Shown: piece after piece, positions 18,095-26,933 of the stretch
Layout: each line of letters begins with the position of its first letter
How positions within the stretch are numbered: the first letter of the stretch is position 1
Source: Thermoleophilia bacterium
GTDB taxonomy: Bacteria; Actinomycetota; Thermoleophilia; RBG-16-64-13
Direction of reading: 5' to 3'
NCBI GenBank assembly: GCA_027493445.1
Contig: JAOSKU010000001.1
Coordinates: forward strand, 4,479,845-4,543,844
DNA length: 64,000 nucleotides
Notes under the pieces: model-generated
Seen by the model: only the letters and a program-made list of their open reading frames with translations
Told to the model about the DNA's origin: nothing
Databases searched by the model: none
Program-made: the position numbers and the translations under genes

Positions 18095-18918
18095 CGCCGG
18101 AGCCGGTGCGCGCGGTGACCCGGGCCGCGGCCATCCTCGACATGTTCACTCTCGAGACACCGGTTCTGAGCCTGACGGAGATCAGTCGGGGGATCGGTCT
18201 CAACAAGAGCACCACCCACCGCCTGCTCGCGACCCTGGAGCACCTGGACCTCCTGGAGGTGGACTCCGCCACCCGCAGGTACCGCCTGGGTCTCAAGCTC
18301 TTCCGCCTGGGGAGCGTGGTGCTGAAGAGCATGGAGCTGGTCGCTCAGGCGGAGCCGCTGCTCAAGCGGCTGGTGGAGCAGACGGAGGAGACCGCCTTTC
18401 TGATTGTGCCCGAAAAGAACGAGACCCTCTGTTTGAAGCGGGTAGACGGGTGCCACTCGGTGCGGGCCCTCTTCCTGGAGACAGGAAAGCGGCTGCCCTA
18501 CAACGCGGGAGCCGGACCCAGGGCGTTGCTGGCCCATCTCCCCGAGGAAGACTGGGACCGGGTGGTGGTCCATCATGTGCAACGCATGACTCACCACTCC
18601 CTGGTCACGCGTGAGGAGCTCGCCCGGGACAAGGCGGAGGTCCACCGGCTAGGGTACTCGCTGAGCCGGGAGGACGTCTCCCTGCACGCCTGTGCCGTAG
18701 GGGCCCCGGTGCGGGAGCGGGAGGGACGGGTGGTCGCCGCCGTGAGCGTGTCGGGGATCGTGCAGCGCTTCTCCCCGGCCCAGATACCGCTCTTGGTCGC
18801 AGCCGTAGTCCAAGCGGCGGAGGAGCTCTCCCGCCGGCTTGGCTTCGTCCCTTTGGGTGGGAACCGTCTTGGTGGGTCGCCACCCGACCCGGATGAGCGG
18901 GCCGCCGGCGTGGGGTGA
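18091..18918 (+). CDS. IclR-family transcriptional regulator
   Basis: A 275-residue regulator with an N-terminal winged helix (LSLTEISRGIGLNKSTTHRLL at about residues 25-45) and a C-terminal IclR effector domain (VDGCHSVRALFLETGKRLPYNAGAGPRALLA; SREDVSLHACAVGAPVR). It lies inside the inositol-like operon, with a GTG start overlapping the hydrolase stop, so it probably senses a pathway intermediate and controls this operon. No operator was identified. Confidence 0.9.
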   Translation: MTPEPVRAVTRAAAILDMFTLETPVLSLTEISRGIGLNKSTTHRLLATLEHLDLLEVDSATRRYRLGLKLFRLGSVVLKSMELVAQAEPLLKRLVEQTEETAFLIVPEKNETLCLKRVDGCHSVRALFLETGKRLPYNAGAGPRALLAHLPEEDWDRVVVHHVQRMTHHSLVTREELARDKAEVHRLGYSLSREDVSLHACAVGAPVREREGRVVAAVSVSGIVQRFSPAQIPLLVAAVVQAAEELSRRLGFVPLGGNRLGGSPPDPDERAAGVG

Positions 18919-18931
18919 TCGGGAGGGATCC

Positions 18932-19747
18932 GTGAGCTGGAAGCTGAGCATGGCCACTGCGGCCGCTCCCACCGTCTTCGGGCCCCTGCTCTACGCCGGT
19001 CGGGTGCTGGAAGGATTGAGCGTGGCCGCCGACCTCGGATACGACGGGATCGAGATCAGCCTGAGGGATGTGACCGAACTGGATGTGGCCGCCCTGCAGC
19101 GAGAGCTCGCCACGCGCCGCCTGTCGGTATCCGCGCTGGGAAGCGGTCGGATCTTCCTCGAGGAGGGGTTGTGCTTCTCGGACCCCGACAGCGAAGTCAG
19201 GCGGGCGGCCGTTTCCCGGCTCGGCGGTCACGTAGACCTGGGAGCAACCGTGGGCGCGGTGGTCATCGTAGGCCTCGTGAGGGGCGCCCGGCCGGCGGGC
19301 GACGGCACTCGAGAGTGGGCCCGGATCGTCGGCTGCGTGCGGGAGTGCGCCGACTACGCGGCCGCCAAGAGCGTCCGGCTGGTTGTCGAGGCCATCAACC
19401 GTTACGAGACCCTCTCCGTGAACACGGCCGCCGAGCTGCTCGCCCTGCTGGAGGCCGTCGACCGGCCCAATGTGGGAGCCCTGCTCGATACCTTCCACAT
19501 GAATATCGAGGAGGTGTCGGTTCCGGCCGCCATCCGTGCAGCCGGCGCGCGCCTGGGATATGTGCACCTGGCCGACAGCAACCGCTGGGCTCCGGGCTTC
19601 GGCCACCTGGACTTCCCGGAGATCCAATGGGCCCTGAGGGATATCGACTACCGGGGCTGGCTCTCCGCCGAGATCCTCCCCCGGCCCGACGATTTCCAGG
19701 CGGCTGCTCAGGCCTGGCGGTTCATGAGCTCCCTGCGAAGGGGCTGA
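18932..19747 (+). CDS. iolO: sugar phosphate isomerase/epimerase-fold protein, 5-keto-L-gluconate epimerase (IolO)-like
   Basis: A 271-residue TIM-barrel AP-endonuclease-2-type enzyme. Strings such as VIVGLVRG, LLDTFHMNIEEVSVP and HLADSNRWAPGFGHLDF closely resemble what I recall of T. maritima IolO, which epimerises 5-keto-L-gluconate to D-tagaturonate after inositol ring opening. Metal-binding Glu, Asp and His positions (VEAINRYET, DTFHMNIEE, HLADSNR, SAEILP) are intact. GTG at 18932 follows GGGAGG. It closes the operon; the uronate reductase and kinase needed afterwards are not in the window. Confidence 0.78.
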   Translation: MSWKLSMATAAAPTVFGPLLYAGRVLEGLSVAADLGYDGIEISLRDVTELDVAALQRELATRRLSVSALGSGRIFLEEGLCFSDPDSEVRRAAVSRLGGHVDLGATVGAVVIVGLVRGARPAGDGTREWARIVGCVRECADYAAAKSVRLVVEAINRYETLSVNTAAELLALLEAVDRPNVGALLDTFHMNIEEVSVPAAIRAAGARLGYVHLADSNRWAPGFGHLDFPEIQWALRDIDYRGWLSAEILPRPDDFQAAAQAWRFMSSLRRG

Positions 19748-19767
19748 CCAGGCGCTCCTCCCGTCTG

Positions 19768-19853
19768 CGGCGGGCGCGACCGAGGACGCTGCATCGCGCC
19801 GGCCAGCGCGTTCTGGCGGCCAAGGCTTCGATCTTCAACAGCCTCCCAGGTAG
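19768..19853 (+). repeat. dispersed inverted-repeat element, right half (copy 4)
   Basis: The sequence GCGGGCGCGACCGAGGACGC through GGCCAAGGCTTCGATCTTCA and the CAGCCT tip corresponds to the right half of the family. It fills the convergent gap between the epimerase gene and the minus-strand Fe-S gene, whose stop codon (TGA read at 19835-19837) lies inside it. Confidence 0.75.
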
Positions 19854-20446
19854 AAGACTTTGGGTCTCGTCTCGAGCTCGGGTAGGCGGGCTCGGGGATG
19901 CCGCTCGGCGATGAGACGGGCGACCTCGCTCTCCGGATCGTCCAGATCGCCGAAGATGCGGGCCCGCGAGGGACAGGTGGCCACGCACGCCGGCTGCTCA
20001 CCGCGGTCGAGCAGATGCGCGCAGAAAGTGCACTTCTCGATCAAGCCCTTGGCATGGGCCACGTAGCCGAGCTTCTCGAAGGGCGTACAGCCATGGGCGG
20101 GGTGGTACGGGCGGGCCTCCTCCCGGTTGAGGGCTCGAGCCTGGTAGGGGCAGGCCCAGACGCAGTAGCCGCAGCCGATGCACTGCTCGTTGTTGACCAT
20201 GACGATGCCACCGTGGCGGACCCAGGTGGCCCCCGTGGGGCAGGCCTTCTCGCAAGCGGGCTCGTCGCAGTGCATGCAGAGGGTGGGGAGGAAGCGCAGC
20301 TTGGCGTGGGGATAGGTGCCCGTCTCGTAGATGTGGACCCGGCTCCAGAAAACGCCGGGTGGCGTGGCGTTCTCGCCCTTGCAGGCCACGGCGCAGGCTC
20401 CGCACCCGGTGCAGCGGCCCAGGTCGATGACCAAGCCGTACCTCAT
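19835..20446 (-). CDS. DmsB/PsrB-type four-cluster ferredoxin subunit
   Basis: A 203-residue electron-transfer subunit with four [4Fe-4S] cysteine groups: CTGCGACAVAC, CMHCDEPACEKACP, CIGCGYCVWACP and CTFCAHLL...CVATCP. It carries electrons between a molybdopterin catalytic subunit and a membrane anchor. Its start overlaps the catalytic subunit's stop (ATGA), so the two are translationally coupled. The last residues (LGGC) and the stop are encoded by the tip of repeat copy 4, suggesting the original C-terminus was replaced or trimmed. Confidence 0.88.
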   Translation of the reverse strand: MRYGLVIDLGRCTGCGACAVACKGENATPPGVFWSRVHIYETGTYPHAKLRFLPTLCMHCDEPACEKACPTGATWVRHGGIVMVNNEQCIGCGYCVWACPYQARALNREEARPYHPAHGCTPFEKLGYVAHAKGLIEKCTFCAHLLDRGEQPACVATCPSRARIFGDLDDPESEVARLIAERHPRARLPELETRPKVFYLGGC

Positions 20447-23057
20447 GGCCGCCGGTCCGAGCCCCGCCTGCGTTCCACCTTGGTCACCTTGACCCGGGGC
20501 GCGCGGTCGATGCCGGCGGAGACGGGGTCGATGGTGCCCTCGTCTCCGGTGAGGAGCTCGTTGTAGTGCGGGCCTTTGCGGGTGACCGGGTTTCGCTGGC
20601 GCGACTTGAAGCCGTGGTTGCTCGGGAAGCCCAGGGCCTCTGGGAAGACGAGCTCGGTGGTCTTGAGGCGGCCCCGGGTCCGGCCGCCGTGCCAGGCCTG
20701 CACCTCCACCTCGTCGCCGTCGGCAAGACCTTTCTCGCGGGCCGTCCGGGTGTTGATGAGGATGCGGTACTCGTAGGGGTCGTTTACCTCCACGAACTCC
20801 TGTACCCAGGCGTTGCCGACCTGGTCGCCGGCCGACATGCGCCACTGGGGGGTGGACCAGTTGACGGCCAGCATGTCGAACTCGGGGGCGGCGTGGTCGT
20901 CGGGGCGGCCGCACCAGCGGGGCAAGGCCTGGTAGTGCTGCCACACGTCCTCCGGGTCCTGGCCGGGGATGGTCTCCAGACCGGCAGAGGCCAGATTCTC
21001 TCTGAGCTGCCGGCCGAAGAAAAGCAGGCGCTCGAAGTAGATGGGGTAGCGGGTCGCGCCCCAGGGGTGGTGGTAGAAGTTGTAGGCCTCTTTCCTCTGC
21101 AGCATGCGCGGGTAGACGGCGTGCTCGTCGAAGTAGTCCAGGGAGTGTTCCTCGTCGAAGTGGTCTCGCAGGATGCGGTCCATGATCTCCGGAGTCGTGT
21201 ACCTGCGATCGAGCTCCAAAGCATAGTTGTCTGACAACCCCAGCTCCCGATTCAGGTGGTCGTTCAGGCCGCCCCTGCCGTAGAGGAAGCCGACCCGCTC
21301 GGCCAGCTCGATGTAGATGTCGTCTGCCTGGCGGGTAGTCCACAGTGGCTCGATGGCCGGCTTCTGCACCAGTACGCCCTTCACCCGCAGGAGAGGCTCG
21401 TCGGCCGCCTGCACCACGTGGTGGCCGAACTCGATGAGGGCGTAGCGCTCCACGATCACGCTTTCGGGCAGCAGCACGTCGGCGAACTGGCTCATCTCGT
21501 CGAAGACCAGCGGGATGGTGGCGATGAAGGGGATCTTCCGGAAGGCGGCGATGGCCTCGTCGGGGTTGACGCTCGCCATGATGGGATTGGCGGCGTAGGT
21601 GATCAGGACGTCGATGCCGTAGTCGATTCCATACTTCTCGGGGTCGAGGATGGCCTTCCAGGCCAGGAAGGGGCTCGTGTGCCGGTGGGGGTAGTACTCC
21701 TTGAGGTCGATGGAGGGCGGGAAGGCCCAGGGTCTGGGGGCGGCTTCCGCTTTGGGTTCGACCACCCCGTCCGGACCGGGGCTCAGGGAGGGGCCGGCGT
21801 CCGAGGCCAGGTAGCTGCCGGGCACATCCAGGGCCCCCACCAGGGCGGCCACCATCTTGGCGGCCAAGTGTTGGTAGGCCCCCGACTTGTTGGAGAGGGC
21901 CCCCGCTCCGACTTGATGACCACCGGCCGGAAGGGGAACTCGAAACCGTCCAGGGTGATGGTCTCGCCGATGCGGGCGTGCTCCACGAACTCCCGGGCCA
22001 GCCGGCGGATGGTGTCGGCCGGCACCGAACTCACCTCCTCGGCCCACTCCGGCGGGTACTGCTTCATGTGCTCCCGCACCAGGTCGAAGGCGGTGGTGCC
22101 TAGGCGCCCGCCGACGTCGTACGTGCCTTTGAGGGCGAAGTGCCGTATGCCGGGGTCATCGAAGGCTCTGGCGTGGCCGTCGACGCAATCCCACACCAAG
22201 GGCTTGCCGGTCGCCCGGTCGGTTAGATAGAGGCCGTCGGCCCCGATCAGATAGACCGCGTTGGTTCGCCGCTTCAGGAACTCGACGTCGAACACCTCGA
22301 TCTCGTGCAGCATGACATGAAGCATGCCCAGCGTGAAGGCCAGGTCGGTACCCGGCCGGATGGGCACCCATTCGTCGGCCAGCGAGGCCTCGGGGCTGCA
22401 GCGGGGGTCGACCACCACCAGCTTCATGCCTCTTTCCAGAGCCCTGGTCGTGGCCCGCATGCTGTGCGTGCTGCCGATGTTGGGGCCCAGGCTGCCGCCC
22501 ACGGCCAGGAAGTACTCGCAGTACTCCACGTCCTGCTTGTCCAGGAAGGTGCCCTGCACCATGCCCGCCCCGAAGTGCACAGGGCACAAGTGGCCGTGGC
22601 TGCGCACCTCGTTCGGGCTGCCGAAGGCCGGCATGAAGGCCCCGTCGGTGACGATCCAGCCGTAGCCGCCGAACCCGAACATGTGGGCGAAGCGGCGCGG
22701 GTCCTTCTCCCGGACCTCGCGCAGCTTCTCGGCCACCAGGTCGAGGGCCTCGTCCCAGCTGATCTCCACCCAGCCGGGGTCCTCGTCCAGGCCCTTCCGT
22801 GGATTGGTCCGCTTCATGGGCGCCTTCACCCGGTAGGGGTTGTAGACGTTCATGATGGCGGCCTGGCCCCGGGCGCAGAGGCGTCCGTCGCTCAGCGGGT
22901 TCTCGGGGTCGCCTTCCACCTTCAGGATGACCCCGTCCTCGATGTACATCTGCGCGGTGCACCACACCTTGATGCCGCACAGCCGGCACATGACCTTCTT
23001 CCACTGCTCGCCTCGGCTTCCGGCCGAGCCACCGGGACCGGTCGGGGCCGGGCTCAT
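20443..23057 (-). CDS. molybdopterin oxidoreductase catalytic subunit, Psr/Phs/Arr-like (single-base frameshift)
   Basis: About 870 residues when read across a one-base indel at about 21895-21910; both parts are conserved. The N-terminus binds an Fe-S cluster (CRLCGIKVWC, then LCARG) and lacks an obvious twin-arginine signal. HLCPVHFGAG places a Cys near the expected Mo ligand, pointing to the polysulfide/thiosulfate/arsenate/tetrathionate reductase branch rather than Ser-ligated DMSO reductase. The C-terminal molybdopterin-binding barrel has NTRTAREKGLADGDEV. It is coupled by ATGA overlaps to the anchor gene upstream and the Fe-S gene downstream. The substrate is unknown. Confidence 0.82.
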
Positions 23058-23905
23058 CGCCCGGCCCCCTGGACCTCACTGCGGAAGGACAGGGGAACGG
23101 CGCCGGCAAAGAAGAGCCGGCGGTCCAGAAGCTCGCCCAGCAGGAGGGCGGCGGCGGCCGGTACGATGACAGCCTCGCTGCGCCAAGCCAGGCCTACCAG
23201 CAGAAGGGGCAGGGCGTACCCCACCAGCAATCGCGCCTGCCACAGCCCCCGATAACCGGCACGGATCAGATGACAGGTGGCCCGGGTGTCCGGGTTGGTT
23301 GCCCTCAAGTAGGCCATCCTCCGCCACGTCGCTAGCGCGGACGCCACGATGGACACTGCGATCACTGCCCTCAAGCCGGCGACGAGCAAGACGGAGGCGC
23401 TGGGCAGCCACACCAGGGCCAGGCTGAGGGCGAAGGCTGCGCCGAGAGCCAGGCCGCCGGAGGAGAACGTCGCCAGGGTGGACCAGTGGCACCACGACGG
23501 ACGGGCCGGCAGCCGGTAGACCTGCGCGGTGGTCCATACCGCTGCCCCGCCCGCCACGAGAGCGGCCACCCACAACCAGGGGCCCGCGCTGGCAAGCTCT
23601 AGGACCAGTCCGGCCATCAGGAGAGCCAGGTAGACGCTGAAGAGCACGATCTCCCGGCTCAGCTCGGACCGAGGAAAGCCTCGCAGGGCCCGGTATGCAC
23701 GCAGAGGTTTCTGCACGTGGGCCAACGAGGCCCCCACGGCGACGGCGGCCAAGAACAGGTTGACGGCCCCGGCCCTTGCGCGGAAGCCCGACGCCCCGGC
23801 CTCGCCGTTGCCGCCCAGCAGGAGCAGCGCGAGAAGACAGCCCACCGTGGCGGGTCCAAGCACGGTGAAGATCATCAAGGGCCAGCTGCGGTCCCGCTCA
23901 TCCAA
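23054..23905 (-). CDS. DmsC-type membrane anchor subunit
   Basis: A 283-residue integral membrane protein with about eight hydrophobic segments (for example MIFTVLGPATVGCLLALLLL at the start) typical of DmsC anchors that bind quinone and dock the Fe-S subunit. The TTG at 23905 is chosen because GGAGGAG lies seven bases upstream; longer readings run into the E2 gene. It follows the E2 gene by 46 bases and overlaps the catalytic-subunit start, placing a membrane redox complex downstream of a 2-oxoacid dehydrogenase in one transcription unit. Confidence 0.82.
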   Translation of the reverse strand: MDERDRSWPLMIFTVLGPATVGCLLALLLLGGNGEAGASGFRARAGAVNLFLAAVAVGASLAHVQKPLRAYRALRGFPRSELSREIVLFSVYLALLMAGLVLELASAGPWLWVAALVAGGAAVWTTAQVYRLPARPSWCHWSTLATFSSGGLALGAAFALSLALVWLPSASVLLVAGLRAVIAVSIVASALATWRRMAYLRATNPDTRATCHLIRAGYRGLWQARLLVGYALPLLLVGLAWRSEAVIVPAAAALLLGELLDRRLFFAGAVPLSFRSEVQGAGR

Positions 23906-23951
23906 GCTACTCTCCTCCGCTGTAAACTCTACGGAAGGCGCGGGCGGTCCG

Positions 23952-25384
23952 TTAGAAGCCTTTCTCGAGCAGAAGGAGCGGCTCCTCCATGAGTGCTTTG
24001 ATCCGTGCCAGGAAGCGGGCCGCCGGAGCGCCATCGACGATCCGATGGTCGGCGGTCAAGGACAGCGTGGCCATCTGACGCTTCACCAGCTCGTCGCCCA
24101 CGTACACGGGGGTGGGCACGATCGCTCCCACCCCCAGTATGGCCGCTTCGGGTAGGTTGACGATGGGCGTGAAGGCTTCGATACCGAAGAGGCCCAGGTT
24201 GGTGACGGTGAACGTGCCGCCCTTGTAGTCGTCGGGTCCCAGCCTACCCTCGCGGGCCAGATCCACCAAGCGCTCCACCTCCCCCGCGAGGCCCAGGAGC
24301 CCGCGGGCGTGGGCGTTGCGTACCACCGGGACGATCAGGCCCTCGCCGCCCAGGTCGACGGCCACGCCCACGTGGGCCTCGGCGGAGAGCGCGATGCCCT
24401 CGCCCTCCACCCAGCGGGCGTTGACCTCCGGGAACTCGAGCAGGGCTGTGGCCGCCGCCCGGACGAACATGGCGTCGTATGTGAGCCGCACACCCCGAGC
24501 GGCGGCCGTCTCCTTGAGCTGGGCTCGCAAGCCGACGGCGGCCGTCATGTCCACTCTGGTCGTGTAGGTGACCTGGGGGGCGGTCTGCGCGGCCGTGGTC
24601 ATGCGCTCGGCCGTGATGCGGCGAACCCGGTTGAGCTTGCGGACCTCTCCGGTGGCGAAGTCAAGGAGGCGATGGCCGCCGTCCATGGGAGCGGTGGCCG
24701 GAGCGGCGGCTTCGGCCGCGGCCGCCGCTCGGAGCAGGTCGGCGGCCCGTACTCGTATGGCGGCCGGGCCCTCGATGTCGTCGAGGGCGATGCCGAGCTC
24801 GGCCGCCAGGCGGGCGGCCAGGGGGGTGATCCGGACCGGGGCGGCCGCCGGCGCCGCCGCGGCCGCGCGCAGTACGTCCTCCTCGGTGATGCGTTCGCCG
24901 GCGAAGGACACGGCCGCCAGGTCGATGCCCAGGGCCGCCGCCCGGACCCGCGCCCGGGGGACGCGAAGATGCGGTCCCCAGCGCCGGCGGTGAGCGGGGC
25001 CTGTGCGGGCGCCGCCTGACCCGGGGCGAGGCCGGTCTCCGTGAGGGTGGGGGCGGGCCCCTGGGAGCCTGCGACCGGCACCACGGGCGCGATCGGGAGT
25101 CCGCCCGCGGCCGCCGGCGCCGCCGGGAGGGCTTCAAGGTCGGCTTCGCTATCGACCAGGTACGCGAGCACGGTTCCCACGGGGACGTCCTCGCCCTCGG
25201 TGATGGCGATCCGGCCCAGGATGCCCGAGCCCGGGGAGGGGACGTCGGTGGCCGCCTTGTCGGTCTCCACCACCAGCAGCGTCTCGTCGATCTCCACTCG
25301 ATCGCCCTCGACCTTGACCCACTCGACGATGGTGGCCGATTCCATGGTCAACCCCAGCACGGGCATGGTGACTTCGGTGATCAT
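23952..25384 (-). CDS. 2-oxoacid dehydrogenase E2 (dihydrolipoamide acyltransferase) (single-base frameshift)
   Basis: About 477 residues after restoring one base in the C run near 24956-24960 (corrected sequence ASPRARVRAAALGIDLAAVS). The lipoyl domain has VETDKAATDVPSP with the lipoyl Lys at residue 43. Two tandem E3-binding domains follow (RIFASPRARVRAAALGIDLA and RITPLAARLAAELGIALDDI), then the catalytic domain ending with TADHRIVDGAPAARF. It transfers the acyl group from E1 to CoA. The ATG at 25384 uses an AGGAGGG site formed at the junction with a repeat element. Confidence 0.85.
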
Positions 25385-25400
25385 GACGGCAGCGTCCCTC

Positions 25401-25525
25401 CTAGCAGGCTGCTGAAAAACGAAACCTCGGCCGCCGGACCGCACTGGGCGGCGCCTTGCGTTGTCCTTGCCTTGCGTGTACCCATTGCACTCCGGCGGCG
25501 AAGTGTCATTTCTCAGCAGCCTGAT
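25401..25525 (-). repeat. dispersed inverted-repeat element inside an operon (copy 5)
   Basis: A 125-base element with CTAGCAGGCTGCTGAAAAAC at one end and its near complement TCATTTCTCAGCAGCCTGA at the other. It sits between the E3 and E2 genes. The E3 gene's last five codons and stop are read from its right tip. On the other side its CTAG plus flanking GAGGG builds the ribosome binding site of E2. Confidence 0.82.
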
Positions 25526-26933
25526 TGACGGTGTGCAGGGCGTTTCCGGTGGCGGCCAGAGCGGCCTCGCCTACAGCTTCGGACAGCGTGGGGTGGGCCC
25601 GGATCACCATGGTCAGTTCGTCGAGGGTGCTCTCCAGCTCCAGGGCCAGAACGGCTTCCGCCAGGAGCTCTCCCACATGGGCCCCGACCATGTGCACGCC
25701 CAGCACGCGATCGAAGCGGGCGTCGGCCACCACCTTGACGAGCCCGGTCTCGTGGCCGGTGGCCACCGCTCGGCCGCTGGCCGAGAAGGGGAAGCGGCCC
25801 ACGCGGACGTCGACACCCTGCTCCCGGGCTTCGGCTTCGGTCAGGCCTGCGCTCGCCACCTCCGGATCGGTGAAGGTCACCGAGGGGATGCGATCCTTCC
25901 GCACAGGCGCGGGGGAGAGTCCGGCCAGCTTCTCCACGGCGACGATGCCCTGGCGGGAGGCGACGTGAGCCAGCAGCGCCTGCCCGGTGACGTCTCCGAT
26001 GGCAAGAATCGAGGGGACATTGGTGCGGCCGTAGTCGTCCACCAGGATCCAACCCCGACTGTCTGTGGTCACGCCGGCGCGATCCAGATCTAGCCCCGTG
26101 GTCAGGGGCTGACGGCCGGCGGCGACCAACACCGCGTCCACCTTCACGGTCCCTTCCGGGGACAGCGTCACCTGCAGAGCGCCTCCGGTCGCGTCCACCG
26201 CCAGCACCGACGTGCTCGTGTGCACGGTCACCACTTCCTGGCGAAGCGCTCTGACCAGGACCGCGGCGAGCTCCGGCTCCTCCCGAGGCAGGAGCGAGGG
26301 GAGCATCTCCACCAGGGTCACCTGGGACCCCAGCCGGGAGAAGATGGTGGTCCATTCGCAGCCCACGGCCCCGCCGCCTACCACCAGCAATCGAGCGGGC
26401 ACTTCCGTCAGGGCCAGGGCTCCGTCGGAGTCGATGACCTGCGGGTGGTCGCCGCCCGGCACGGGCAGCGCGGCCGGCCGGGAGCCGGTAGCCACCACGA
26501 TGTGCCCGGCGTCGATCTCTTGGGCCACATCCCCGGCCTGACCCGGTCCGGAAGCCGTCACGGCCAGCGCGTTGGGACCGGTAAAGGACGCGTGGCCGGC
26601 GACCACGCGCACGCCCGCGTGGCGCAGGAGGCCGGCGACGCCTTTGGTGAGGCGGCTTACCGCCAGGTCTCGCCGCTGGAGGGCGGCCGTGTAATCCACC
26701 CCGATGTCGCTTCCGGTCAGCAGGCCCGAGGCAACCGCGGCCCGGCACTCGTGGACCAGGGACGCCGTCTGCAGCATGGCCTTGGTGGGGATGCACCCCC
26801 GGTTTAGGCACACCCCGCCCAGAGCTCGTTCCTCCACCAGGGTTACATTCAGGCCCAGCTGGGCCGCCCGCAGGGCGGCCACATAGCCCCCCGGACCGGC
26901 CCCCACGATGGCCAGGTCGGCGCGCGCGGTCAT
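25506..26933 (-). CDS. lpdA: dihydrolipoyl dehydrogenase (E3)
   Basis: A 475-residue flavoprotein disulfide reductase. It has the FAD motif IVGAGPGGYVAALRAAQLG at the N-terminus, the redox disulfide GGVCLNRGCIPTKA, the NAD motif VVGGGAVGCEWTTIFSRLG, and the C-terminal His-Glu pair (RAHPTLSEAVGEAAL). It reoxidises the E2 lipoyl groups with NAD. Start ATG 26933 overlaps the E1beta stop. The closing residues NQAAEK and the TGA come from the adjacent repeat, replacing a natural terminus without touching catalytic motifs. Confidence 0.93.
   Translation of the reverse strand: MTARADLAIVGAGPGGYVAALRAAQLGLNVTLVEERALGGVCLNRGCIPTKAMLQTASLVHECRAAVASGLLTGSDIGVDYTAALQRRDLAVSRLTKGVAGLLRHAGVRVVAGHASFTGPNALAVTASGPGQAGDVAQEIDAGHIVVATGSRPAALPVPGGDHPQVIDSDGALALTEVPARLLVVGGGAVGCEWTTIFSRLGSQVTLVEMLPSLLPREEPELAAVLVRALRQEVVTVHTSTSVLAVDATGGALQVTLSPEGTVKVDAVLVAAGRQPLTTGLDLDRAGVTTDSRGWILVDDYGRTNVPSILAIGDVTGQALLAHVASRQGIVAVEKLAGLSPAPVRKDRIPSVTFTDPEVASAGLTEAEAREQGVDVRVGRFPFSASGRAVATGHETGLVKVVADARFDRVLGVHMVGAHVGELLAEAVLALELESTLDELTMVIRAHPTLSEAVGEAALAATGNALHTVNQAAEK

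Noticed and set aside
20443-23057. Pyrogallol-phloroglucinol transhydroxylase identity for the molybdoenzyme, suggested by the aromatic context
   Set aside because: The catalytic subunit has an N-terminal CxxC Fe-S motif and a Cys near the Mo site, and the operon includes a DmsC-type membrane anchor, which fits the Psr/Dms respiratory group better.
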